Below are positions 1 to 6,214 of a DNA stretch of 7,393 nucleotides, piece by piece. Below the pieces are notes generated by a model. That model was not told where the DNA came from. It searched no databases and saw only the letters and a program-made list of their open reading frames with translations. This stretch comes from Methylibium sp964616015 (GTDB lineage: Bacteria > Pseudomonadota > Gammaproteobacteria > Burkholderiales > Burkholderiaceae_C): NCBI GenBank assembly GCA_964616015.1, contig CAZTTC010000154.1, positions 1-7,393 on the forward strand, written 5' to 3'. The first letter of the stretch is position 1. Each line of letters opens with the position of its first letter. The translations under genes and the position numbers were made by a program.

Positions 1-497
1 AAAGCGGCAGCCAGGGGCCGGCCTACAACACCAAGGTCCCGCCTTCGTTCGAGCACTTCAAGCCCGTGTGCGATTCGGTGGAACTGGACCGGTGCACACC
101 GGAGTCGCTGCTCAACGCCTACGACAACACCATCCTTTACACCGACCACGTGGTCGGCCGTGCCATCGACTTGCTGAAGAGCATGGACGGCATGCCGGCG
201 ACGCTGCTGTACATCTCCGATCACGGAGAATCGCTCGGCGAGCATGGCCTGTACCTGCACGGCACGCCGATGGCGCTGGCACCCGACGTGCAGAAGGAGG
301 TGCCGTTCATCGTCTGGATGTCCGAAGGTTTCCAGCGCAAGCACCGCGTGGAGGCGTCGACGCTGACCCGCACTACCGCGCATTCCCAGGGCCAGGTGTT
401 CCACAGCGTCATGGGCGCGTTCGACATGCGCAGCAGCATCTACCGGCCGCAATTGGACATCTACGCCGCGGGCGCCAGCGCGGCCGACGGACGCTGA
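1..497 (+). CDS. eptA: Lipid A phosphoethanolamine transferase, C-terminal part (5' end outside window)
   Basis: The reading frame is open from base 3 to the TGA at 495-497, so the N-terminal membrane domain and the catalytic Thr region lie upstream of the window. EptA/MCR-type enzymes move phosphoethanolamine from phosphatidylethanolamine to lipid A phosphates on the periplasmic face of the inner membrane, lowering surface charge and giving polymyxin resistance. Visible family signatures in order: GSQGPAY (bases 6-26), a Cys-rich EHFKPVCDSVELDRC stretch, NAYDNTILYTDHV, the zinc-binding SDHGESLGEHGLYLHG (Asp at 219-221, His at 222-224, His at 258-260), then ALAPDVQKEVPFIVWMS. The alkaline-phosphatase/sulfatase fold is therefore present to its normal end. 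One oddity: the His normally found in GSHGP (His395 of MCR-1) is Gln (codon 12-14). The gene converges on the PAP2 gene, with 21 bases between stop codons. EptA versus a close paralogue cannot be settled without the N-terminus. Confidence 0.5.
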   Translation, partial: SGSQGPAYNTKVPPSFEHFKPVCDSVELDRCTPESLLNAYDNTILYTDHVVGRAIDLLKSMDGMPATLLYISDHGESLGEHGLYLHGTPMALAPDVQKEVPFIVWMSEGFQRKHRVEASTLTRTTAHSQGQVFHSVMGAFDMRSSIYRPQLDIYAAGASAADGR

Positions 498-518
498 CCT
501 CAGAGCGCGCACCGAGGC

Positions 519-1472
519 TCAGGAACCCGGAGGGCGGCCGCTCGCGACGGAGGCTTCACGCACCGACGAGTCGGCGGTAGCCGACGCCGGCAACGTGCTT
601 CGAGATCTGCCTGCCGTTAGAAGTGAGAATCCCGCCACGACGGCGCTGAGCCCGGCGACGCCGAGAACCGCAGCGCAGATCAGCGTCTGGTGCGGGCGCA
701 GCCAGAGCAAGACGCCCCACAGGATCAGCCCTGCACCCGCGGCTGGGCGCCCGGCGCCGAAGAACAGCCAATGCCACCAGCCAGGGTGACGCGCCAGCGC
801 CGCGCCGCTCAGTCCGGCAAGCCAGCCGATGGCCGCTCCGGCAGCGAGGTCGAGCGGCCAGTGCGCTCCCACCGCCACGCGCGACAACGCAATCACCGTG
901 GCCGTCAGCACGCCGCAAGCGATCAGAAGCCAGTCGCGACCGCGCTGCGGTCTCCCCACGCAGGTCGCGAGCACGGCAGCGGCGGCGGCGAACGCGCTGA
1001 TGGTGTGCCCTGACGGAAAGCTGTTGTGGTGCAGGGCCGGACCGATCAGGTTGAACCATGTCTGATCGAGCACGGCCGCGGGTCGTGGCACGCCGGCCCA
1101 GTGCTTGACCGACGTCGACAGCAGCGCGCCCGCCGGCACCGAGGCCAGAACAGCAGCCCAGATGCGGGGCCTGCCGAGCACGAACAAGGCCAGCATGGGC
1201 ATGAGAACCGTCGAGTCGCCCAACAAGGTGATGGCGGACCACAACGATGGCGGCAGCGCCGCGAAGTTCGCGTTCCACGCGATGAAGACAGCCTGCTGTT
1301 CAGGCCAGCTCGCAGTACCTGCGATGCCGCCGCCATGCCATGACACCAGCAGACCGACCAGCACCAAGGTGATGAACGCTGGAGTGGCCCATACCCATGG
1401 GCGCCAAGCGCCGCGTTGTAAGCGAGACGCAGGGATTGAATTGCCCGATTCGGGCCGTCGATCTGCCGCCAT
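519..1472 (-). CDS. PAP2-family (type 2 phosphatidic acid phosphatase) membrane protein
   Basis: The 317-residue inner-membrane protein carries all three PAP2 phosphatase motifs: KHWAGVPRP (residues 123-131, the K-x6-RP form), FPSGH (152-156) and SRVAVGAHWPLD (197-208), giving catalytic His156 and His204 and Asp208. Hydrophobic segments at about 31-47, 78-100, 104-122, 158-172, 181-197 and 207-227, plus C-terminal ones, fit the usual six-helix layout with an active site on the periplasmic side. The family removes phosphate from lipids such as lipid A, phosphatidylglycerol phosphate, undecaprenyl pyrophosphate or phosphatidic acid. The exact substrate is not readable from sequence. LpxE-like and PgpB-like roles are both possible next to eptA. 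The ATG at 1472 is the only ATG before the first helix and lacks a clear Shine-Dalgarno sequence. A PmrA-type box lies 28 bases upstream, and the predicted -10 implies a very short leader. The tail after about residue 285 is Ser/Ala/Arg-rich and probably disordered. Confidence 0.5.
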   Translation of the reverse strand: MAADRRPESGNSIPASRLQRGAWRPWVWATPAFITLVLVGLLVSWHGGGIAGTASWPEQQAVFIAWNANFAALPPSLWSAITLLGDSTVLMPMLALFVLGRPRIWAAVLASVPAGALLSTSVKHWAGVPRPAAVLDQTWFNLIGPALHHNSFPSGHTISAFAAAAAVLATCVGRPQRGRDWLLIACGVLTATVIALSRVAVGAHWPLDLAAGAAIGWLAGLSGAALARHPGWWHWLFFGAGRPAAGAGLILWGVLLWLRPHQTLICAAVLGVAGLSAVVAGFSLLTAGRSRSTLPASATADSSVREASVASGRPPGS

Positions 1473-1500
1473 GAGTGAGCGGCACTGTGTGAGCGTGCGA

Positions 1501-1517
1501 CTTAACCATCACTTAAC
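1501..1517 (-). promoter_or_regulatory. PmrA/QseB-type box upstream of the PAP2 gene
   Basis: Read toward the PAP2 gene this is GTTAAG-TGATG-GTTAAG, a perfect 6-base direct repeat with 11-base periodicity. It resembles the published PmrA (BasR) box, YTTAAK-N5-YTTAAK, and QseB sites. OmpR-family dimers bind such head-to-tail repeats. A weak -10-like hexamer, CACAGT, lies at 1489-1484, exactly 11 bases past the box. Transcription would then start near 1477, almost at the ATG (1472). Seen: the repeat. Inferred: binding by the regulator encoded at 5543-6202. Confidence 0.5.
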
Positions 1518-1573
1518 CCGCACGACCGCAAAGCGAGCGCTTGGCCGCCCGCGGTCCCATCGCCGGGAAGTTG

Positions 1574-1590
1574 CTTAAGTCGCAGTTAAG
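1574..1590 (+). promoter_or_regulatory. PmrA/QseB-type box upstream of the glycosyltransferase-Omp85 operon
   Basis: CTTAAG-TCGCA-GTTAAG, a direct repeat with 11-base periodicity, pointing toward the + strand operon. It is almost identical in both half-sites and spacer to the box at 6880-6896 read on the - strand (spacer TCGCA versus TGCGA). A weak -10-like hexamer, GAAGCT, lies at 1602-1607, 11 bases downstream, placing the start of transcription near 1614. The 56 bases between this box and the opposed one at 1501-1517 suggest that the divergent genes are switched on together. Confidence 0.5.
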
Positions 1591-1600
1591 GCGCCCCAGC

Positions 1601-1610
1601 CGAAGCTTCG
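1601..1610. repeat. Perfect 10-base palindrome over the predicted -10/start region
   Basis: CGAAGCTTCG is a perfect inverted repeat overlapping the predicted -10 (1602-1607) of the glycosyltransferase operon. It could be an operator half for a second regulator. A chance palindrome of this length is quite possible, so confidence in a function is low. Confidence 0.5.
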
Positions 1611-1694
1611 CTGACACCTTGAATGCCAGTACTCGCAATGGACCAGATGCCAGAGTCTCGACGTGGGATTCGAGACCAGTCGGCCGGTGGCTCG

Positions 1695-2501
1695 ATGCGC
1701 GACTTCGAACCCACCATCTCCTGCGTCCTGCCCTGGCAGGGCTCTGCGGAAGCATTAAGGCACCACGTACTTCCGCTGCTCGATGACGTCAGCGCCCTGG
1801 TTCGGCTTTGGGAACTGATCCTGGTGGATGACGGTTGCTCGATGGCCGACGCCACTGCCATGGCCGCGTGGGGCCGGGAGGACGGCATACGTATCGTGCG
1901 TCTCAAACGACGCTTCGGGCGCGATGCCGCCATTGCCGCCGGGCTGCGGCTCGCGCACGGCGACTTGGTGGTTGTCCTGCAAGGTGACGACGTGAGGGCA
2001 TCGGAGCTCATCGCGGGCTTGCTTGTCAGGTGGCGGCAAGGTTTCGACGTCGTGCACTCCACGGAGCCGCACGCGCAGCCGACGCAATCGGTCGCGTCGC
2101 GATTCGTACGGTGGCTGCGCCCCTCCAGCGTTTCGGGCAACCGATTCGCTGCGATGCGTACTGCGCATCGCGCATTGCTCATCGATCGCAGCGCCGTGCA
2201 AGACCTGGCCTTGCCGCAGGCTCGCGCTCCCGGGTCGAGCGCACGCCCAACGGATCGCCCCCTGCAGATCGCCACGGTCCCGACGCCGCCCCTGCTGGTC
2301 GCCGAGCCATCCGCCAGTGTCCCCGATGGCGGGTTCGGCGCAGCGTTGAAGAAGGCTTTGGGCATCCCGCGCGCGGCGAGTCGTTCGCTCGGCAACTGGC
2401 GTTCATCGTCGGCCATCGCTCCGGTGGTCGAGATCCAGTACGAACTCGGCAGTGGTCTCGCGCCGAGACCACACCCCTCGGCCGCGGAGCCGCATGCCTG
2501 A
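1695..2501 (+). CDS. Divergent glycosyltransferase family 2-like protein, probably non-canonical or inactive
   Basis: The first about 175 residues resemble GT-A fold, family 2 enzymes of the ArnC/GtrB/dolichol-phosphate-mannose synthase kind: TISCVLPW (first strand), ELILVDDG (about 40-47, nucleotide-binding Asp pair), RRFGRDAAIAAGLRLAHGD (about 72-90) and VVVLQGDD (92-99). The usual D-A-D-L-Q metal site reads Q-G-D-D-V here, so the first Asp of DXD is lost. The acceptor region and the two C-terminal membrane helices of ArnC/GtrB are absent. The last about 85 residues are Pro/Ala/Arg-rich with no recognisable domain. I prefer the ATG at 1695 because it sits eight residues before the first strand and follows GGTGG. 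In-frame ATGs at 1623, 1638 and 1647 would add up to 24 residues but lack a Shine-Dalgarno sequence. The stop overlaps the next gene's start (ATGCCTGA), implying translational coupling. It could be a cytoplasmic pseudo-enzyme, a decaying ArnC relative, or an active enzyme with an altered metal site. Confidence 0.5.
   Translation: MRDFEPTISCVLPWQGSAEALRHHVLPLLDDVSALVRLWELILVDDGCSMADATAMAAWGREDGIRIVRLKRRFGRDAAIAAGLRLAHGDLVVVLQGDDVRASELIAGLLVRWRQGFDVVHSTEPHAQPTQSVASRFVRWLRPSSVSGNRFAAMRTAHRALLIDRSAVQDLALPQARAPGSSARPTDRPLQIATVPTPPLLVAEPSASVPDGGFGAALKKALGIPRAASRSLGNWRSSSAIAPVVEIQYELGSGLAPRPHPSAAEPHA
2486..2489 (+). promoter_or_regulatory. Ribosome binding site that fixes the Omp85 protein start
   Basis: GGAG lies four bases upstream of the ATG at 2494, inside the end of the upstream gene. 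It supports 2494 over the in-frame GTG at 2452, because the protein from 2494 begins directly with a signal peptide. Confidence 0.5.
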
Positions 2502-4167
2502 AACCCGGCCTTGGACCGCCCGGCACCCACTGGTGTGCGCGGCTTGCGCCTGCGCGGTGGCGCTGTCGCCGCTGCCGGCCCTCGCCGCACCGGCCGATCC
2601 ACAAACGGTTGCCGTCGCACTGCCCACGCTGGCGGAACTGGAAGACGCCGGTGCGGTGATCGGCGAGATTCGCGTCGTCACGCACGACATCTTCGATACA
2701 GACGACCCCGCCGAGGACAAGCTGCCGTTCCGCGTGGCCAACGCGCTGCACATCCGGACCCGAACCTCCGTGGTGCGGGATGCCTTGCTCTTCAAGAGTG
2801 GCGATCGCGTCAGCGTGCGCGCGTTCGACGAAACCGAGCGGGCGCTGCGCAGCACGCGCTACCTCTACGACGTGAAATTCACGGTGCTCGCCGTGCGAGA
2901 CAACATCGCCGACATCGAAGTCTCGACCCGCGACACCTGGACGCTCGACCCCGGCGGCAGCTTTGGCAGGGCTGGCGGTGCCAACTCGACGCGGGTGGGG
3001 ATCAAGGAGTACAACCTGCTGGGCACCGGCACCATCGTGAGCCTCGGCCGATCACGCAACGTCGATCGGTCCGGGACCCAGTTCACGTTTTCGAACGGCA
3101 GCGTCTTCGGCAGCCGGACCGCGGTCAACCTCAGCCATGCCGTCAACAGCGACGGTCGCAGCAACGCGGTGTCGGTCGTGCGGCCGTTCTATGCACTCGA
3201 CTCGACCTGGGCAGCCGGCGCCCTCGCCGCGCGCGACGACCGCATTGACTCGGTCTACGCCGCGGGTGTGCTCTCGAGCCAGTACCGGCACGACTCACGC
3301 CGCGCCGAGGCGTTCGGCGGCTGGTCGGCCGGGCTGGTCGACGGCTGGGTCCGGCGCTGGACCGCGGGCGTCGAGCTCCGGCAGGACCGCTACGCGTCCG
3401 AGCCCGGGCTCGCAGCGCCCTTGAGCCTTCCGACCGACGAGAAGCTGGTTGCGCCGTTTGTCGGCTACGAGCTGATCGAGGACCGGTTTGACCGCGAGGT
3501 CAATCGCAACCAGATCGGGCGGCCGGAGTTCTTCGCGCTCGGCCTCAAGGCCAGCGTCCGCCTCGGCTGGGCTTCGACCGGTCTGGGTTCCACACGCGAC
3601 GCCCTGCTCTATGCCGCTTCGGTGAGCCGTGGCTTCGAGCCCGCGCCGGGGCAAATCCTCTTGGGCTCTGCCGATATCGTCGGGCGCTACGCCGAGTCGC
3701 AGGTGCAACGCCAACGTCTGGGGCTGCAAGCGCGCTGGTTCGTGCCGCACCACGGGCGCTGGGTGTTCTACGCAAGCGCTGCGGGCGACCTGCTGACCCG
3801 ACCGGCGCCCACGGAAAGCCTGCTGCTCGGCGGCGAGGAGGGTCTTCGGGGCTACCCGCTGCGCTACCAAAGCGGCACACGCCGCGCCCTCTTCACGCTC
3901 GAGGAGCGCTACTTCACGGATCTCTTCGTCTGGCGGCTGTTTCGGCTGGGTGGCGCGGCTTTCGTCGATGTCGGCCGGGCCTGGGGCGGTACGGACACGA
4001 ATGCACTCAACCCCGGTTGGCTGAGCGACGTCGGATTCGGACTGCGGATCGCGAACTCGCGCGCCGCCTTCGGCAACGTGCTGCACATCGACCTCGCGTT
4101 CCCGCTCAACGCCACACCCGACATCAAGCGAACCCAGCTGCTGGTCAAGACCAAGTTCAGCTTCTGA
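2494..4167 (+). CDS. BamA/TamA-like (Omp85 superfamily) outer-membrane protein with a single POTRA domain
   Basis: The 557-residue protein starts with a signal peptide: a basic start, a hydrophobic core at about 12-28, and an ALA-A cleavage site near residues 29-32. One POTRA-like module spans about 55-150 (VVRDALLFKSGDRVS, then ETERALRSTRYLYDV, then ADIEVSTRDTWTL). A beta-barrel of about 400 residues follows, made of alternating-hydrophobic strands. LRGY at 451-454 matches the conserved (V/L)RG(F/Y) motif of the Omp85 loop 6, FVDVGRAWGG is typical of late strands, and the protein ends in Phe (VKTKFSF), the C-terminal signal read by the BAM machinery. With one POTRA it is shorter than BamA (five) or TamA (three), so it is unlikely to be the essential assembly factor. 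It may insert or move a particular protein or lipid. It is coupled to the glycosyltransferase-like gene by an 8-base overlap and lies behind a PmrA-type box. Its stop converges on the kinase gene with 12 bases between them, and no terminator is visible. Confidence 0.5.
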   Translation: MPETRPWTARHPLVCAACACAVALSPLPALAAPADPQTVAVALPTLAELEDAGAVIGEIRVVTHDIFDTDDPAEDKLPFRVANALHIRTRTSVVRDALLFKSGDRVSVRAFDETERALRSTRYLYDVKFTVLAVRDNIADIEVSTRDTWTLDPGGSFGRAGGANSTRVGIKEYNLLGTGTIVSLGRSRNVDRSGTQFTFSNGSVFGSRTAVNLSHAVNSDGRSNAVSVVRPFYALDSTWAAGALAARDDRIDSVYAAGVLSSQYRHDSRRAEAFGGWSAGLVDGWVRRWTAGVELRQDRYASEPGLAAPLSLPTDEKLVAPFVGYELIEDRFDREVNRNQIGRPEFFALGLKASVRLGWASTGLGSTRDALLYAASVSRGFEPAPGQILLGSADIVGRYAESQVQRQRLGLQARWFVPHHGRWVFYASAAGDLLTRPAPTESLLLGGEEGLRGYPLRYQSGTRRALFTLEERYFTDLFVWRLFRLGGAAFVDVGRAWGGTDTNALNPGWLSDVGFGLRIANSRAAFGNVLHIDLAFPLNATPDIKRTQLLVKTKFSF

Positions 4168-4179
4168 CGAATGATCGCC

Positions 4180-5520
4180 TCAGGGCCGAGGGAAGCGGAT
4201 GCGCACCTCGAGGCCCCGCCCCGAGACCGGAGTGCGCAGCTCGACCGTCGCGCGGTGGCGCTCCGCGATTGCCTTGACGATCGCCAAGCCAAGGCCGCTG
4301 CCGTCACGCGACAGGCTCTGCGCCGATTCGCCGCGATGGAAGCGTTCGAACACCCGTTCCCTCTCCGCCTCCGGGATGCCGGGGCCGTCGTCGACCACGC
4401 GTATCAGCGGCCGGCCGTCTTCGGTGCACGCGGAGACGTCGACGACACCGCCCGCGGGCGTGTACCGCAGGGCGTTCTCGATCAGGTTCTCGAGCAGCAC
4501 GCCCAGCTGCGGTTCGTCGCCCACAGCCGGTACGGGTTGCGGCGTGTCCGCACCGAGGTCGAGGCCAGCCTGCTCCGCCTTGACGCTGAGCGCGGCGACC
4601 TGCGCACGCACCAGGGCTGCGAGGTCCAGCGGCGCCAGCTTGGTCGCCTCGCCGTCCGGCTCGGTGCGCGCAACCTGGAGCAACTGCTGAACCAGGCGCT
4701 GCGAGCGATCGACGCCGCTGTGGAGTTCGGTCAGCGCGCGCTGCCGCTCTCCATCGTCCGTTGTCCGCTCGAGCAACTGTAACTGCAGACGCAAGGCGGT
4801 GATCGGCGTTCGCAACTCGTGGGCGGCGTCGGCGAAGAACCGGCGCTGCGCGGTGAAGGCGACGCCAAGTCGCTGCATCAGCCCGTTGATCGAGTTCACG
4901 AGCGGCACGATCTCGGCCGGCGCGTCGTCGGTGGAAATGGCGTCCAACGACCCAGCGCTGCGGCGTGCGATGTCGCCCGCCGCCGCATCCAGTGGCTCCA
5001 GGCCCCGGCGCAGCGCGAATACGAGCAAAGCCCCGATCAGCAGAACCAGCCCGATCAGCGGCGGAAACACCTTGCCCGCCGACTCACCGGCCATCTCCTT
5101 GCGCGACGCCACCCGCTGCGCGGCCTGCGCCACGCCGGCGGGGCGCACGCTCGAATAAACGATCCACTCCTCGCCAGCCACGACGGGGCGCGACAGGCCC
5201 TCGGTGGTTGTGAAGGGCAGGTTCACGCGCGGGTCGGACGAGTACACACGCTCGCCTCGCGCCGTCCACGTCAGCGTGACGATCTCGGTGTCTTCGGGCT
5301 CGTCAGTCCGCACCGGCAGTTCGAGCGGCGCGTCACCTTCTTCGTGATGACCGGCATGGTGGTAGCTGGCCACCGCCTCGGCCACGTTGCGCAGGTCGCC
5401 GTCGAAGACCTCGTTCATCTCCTCGAGCGTGACGAGATAGGTCACGAGCGCCACCAGCAGAGCACCCAGCGACAAGGCACCGAGTATCCAGATCAGCAGC
5501 GTACGGCGGATGGATCGCAA
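4180..5520 (-). CDS. QseC/PmrB-like sensor histidine kinase
   Basis: The 446-residue inner-membrane kinase is partner of the regulator just upstream. In order (numbered from the TTG at 5520): membrane helix at about 7-31, periplasmic sensor domain at about 32-150 of the 2CSK_N type found in QseC/TctE/PmrB relatives, second helix at about 152-171, HAMP-like linker, then FADAAHELRTPITAL with phospho-accepting His234, the N box ENLIENALRYTP (Asn349), DDGPGIP (377-383), FERFHRG and the G box GSGLGLAI (407-414). All catalytic motifs look intact. The sensor domain holds YHHAGHHEEGD (53-63) and an ExxE motif, EDTE (76-79), both plausible metal or pH ligands. There is no ATG near the 5' end. I chose TTG at 5520 because AGGGG lies 8 bases before it and MRSIRRTLLIW is the usual family N-terminus. 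Another TTG at 5556 would add 12 residues and overlap the regulator by 14 bases. Confidence 0.5.
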   Translation of the reverse strand: MRSIRRTLLIWILGALSLGALLVALVTYLVTLEEMNEVFDGDLRNVAEAVASYHHAGHHEEGDAPLELPVRTDEPEDTEIVTLTWTARGERVYSSDPRVNLPFTTTEGLSRPVVAGEEWIVYSSVRPAGVAQAAQRVASRKEMAGESAGKVFPPLIGLVLLIGALLVFALRRGLEPLDAAAGDIARRSAGSLDAISTDDAPAEIVPLVNSINGLMQRLGVAFTAQRRFFADAAHELRTPITALRLQLQLLERTTDDGERQRALTELHSGVDRSQRLVQQLLQVARTEPDGEATKLAPLDLAALVRAQVAALSVKAEQAGLDLGADTPQPVPAVGDEPQLGVLLENLIENALRYTPAGGVVDVSACTEDGRPLIRVVDDGPGIPEAERERVFERFHRGESAQSLSRDGSGLGLAIVKAIAERHRATVELRTPVSGRGLEVRIRFPRP

Positions 5521-5528
5521 CGGTTTCG

Positions 5529-5533
5529 CCCCT
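5529..5533 (-). promoter_or_regulatory. Ribosome binding site supporting the kinase TTG start
   Basis: On the - strand AGGGG precedes the TTG at 5520 with 8 bases between, good Shine-Dalgarno spacing. It lies just beyond the regulator's stop codon (5543-5545). This site is the main reason to prefer 5520 over the TTG at 5556. Confidence 0.5.
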
Positions 5534-5542
5534 GTTTGCCGG

Positions 5543-6202
5543 TCAGACGTCGGCAATGCGATAGCCGACGCCGCGAACGTTCTTGATCAGGCCGCCGCCG
5601 AGCTTCTTGCGCAGGTGATGCAGGTGGACTTCGATGGCGTTGCTTCCCACCTCCTGGCCCCAGCCGTACACCGACTCCTCGAGCTTCTCGCGCGACAGCA
5701 CCGCGCCCGGCCGCTGGAGCAGCGCCTCCAGCACCGCGAACTCCCGGGCTGACAGATCGACCGGCGCTCCATCGCGCGTCACGGTCTTGCGCAGCGGGTC
5801 AAGCATCAGGGGGCCGTGGCTCAGCACCGGAGAACCACTGCCGGCATGGCGGCGCAGCAGCGCGCGGACCCGGGCCACCAGTTCGTCCAGATCGAAAGGC
5901 TTGAGCAGGTAGTCGTCAGCGCCTGCGTCGAGCCCGCCGATGCGGTCCTTGACCGTGTCGCGTGCCGAAGCGATCAGCACCGGCATCGAGTTGCCCAGCG
6001 CGCGCAGGCTGGCCAGGATGGCCATGCCGTCCTTCTTGGGCAATCCCAGGTCGAGGATCGCCAGATCGTACACGCCATTGCCCAGGGCCAGTTCGGCGGC
6101 GCGTCCGTCGGTCACCCAGTCGACGGCGAATCCGGCCGAACTCAAGCCCTGCCGGACGGCCTTGCCGATCATCGAGTCGTCTTCAATCAGGAGGATGCGC
6201 AT
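5543..6202 (-). CDS. QseB/PmrA-like response regulator (OmpR family)
   Basis: The 219-residue DNA-binding regulator has a receiver domain at 1-118 with the acidic pocket Asp8/Asp9, phospho-accepting Asp51 (LAILDLGLPKKDGM), Ser79 and Lys101 (LLKPFDLDELVARVRALLRR). A winged-helix OmpR/PhoB domain lies at about 125-217 (LSAREFAVLEALLQRPG, recognition region NAIEVHLHHLRKKLG, wing NVRGVGYRI). The receiver and wing sequences are those of the QseB/PmrA/TctD branch, whose sites are CTTAA-type direct repeats like the three boxes in this window. It lies second in the operon, 12 bases after the phosphatase stop and just before its kinase. Upstream of the ATG only weak purine tracts (TGAAG, GAG) are seen, so translation may depend on the gene before it. 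The box at 6880-6896 suggests that it controls its own operon. QseB versus PmrA cannot be decided from sequence alone. Confidence 0.5.
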   Translation of the reverse strand: MRILLIEDDSMIGKAVRQGLSSAGFAVDWVTDGRAAELALGNGVYDLAILDLGLPKKDGMAILASLRALGNSMPVLIASARDTVKDRIGGLDAGADDYLLKPFDLDELVARVRALLRRHAGSGSPVLSHGPLMLDPLRKTVTRDGAPVDLSAREFAVLEALLQRPGAVLSREKLEESVYGWGQEVGSNAIEVHLHHLRKKLGGGLIKNVRGVGYRIADV

Positions 6203-6214
6203 GTCTCAGACACT

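Noticed and set aside
498..518. Possible bidirectional terminator between the convergent eptA and PAP2 genes
   Set aside because: Only a loose CCTC/GAGG pairing is visible and there is no T-run on either strand. The 12-base gap at 4168-4179 likewise holds no hairpin.
1531..1542. Short inverted repeat AAGCG-AG-CGCTT between the two divergent boxes
   Set aside because: Five-base arms are expected by chance in such GC-rich sequence, and no link to either promoter is seen.
1754..1759. ATTAAG, a possible further box half-site
   Set aside because: It is inside the glycosyltransferase-like coding region and has no second half-site 11 bases away.
2452..2493. Upstream in-frame GTG start for the Omp85 protein
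   Set aside because: It would put 14 charged residues before a normal signal peptide. The ATG at 2494 has GGAG four bases before it.
1586..2620. Long - strand open frame (344 codons) opposite the glycosyltransferase-like gene
   Set aside because: Translation is Ser/Arg/Ala-rich with no motif, while the + strand has VDDG and GRDAAIAAG motifs and a coupled downstream gene.
3295..4086. - strand open frame (263 codons) opposite the Omp85 gene
   Set aside because: It overlaps a region with a clear beta-barrel pattern and LRGY motif, and the translation is charged and without recognisable features.
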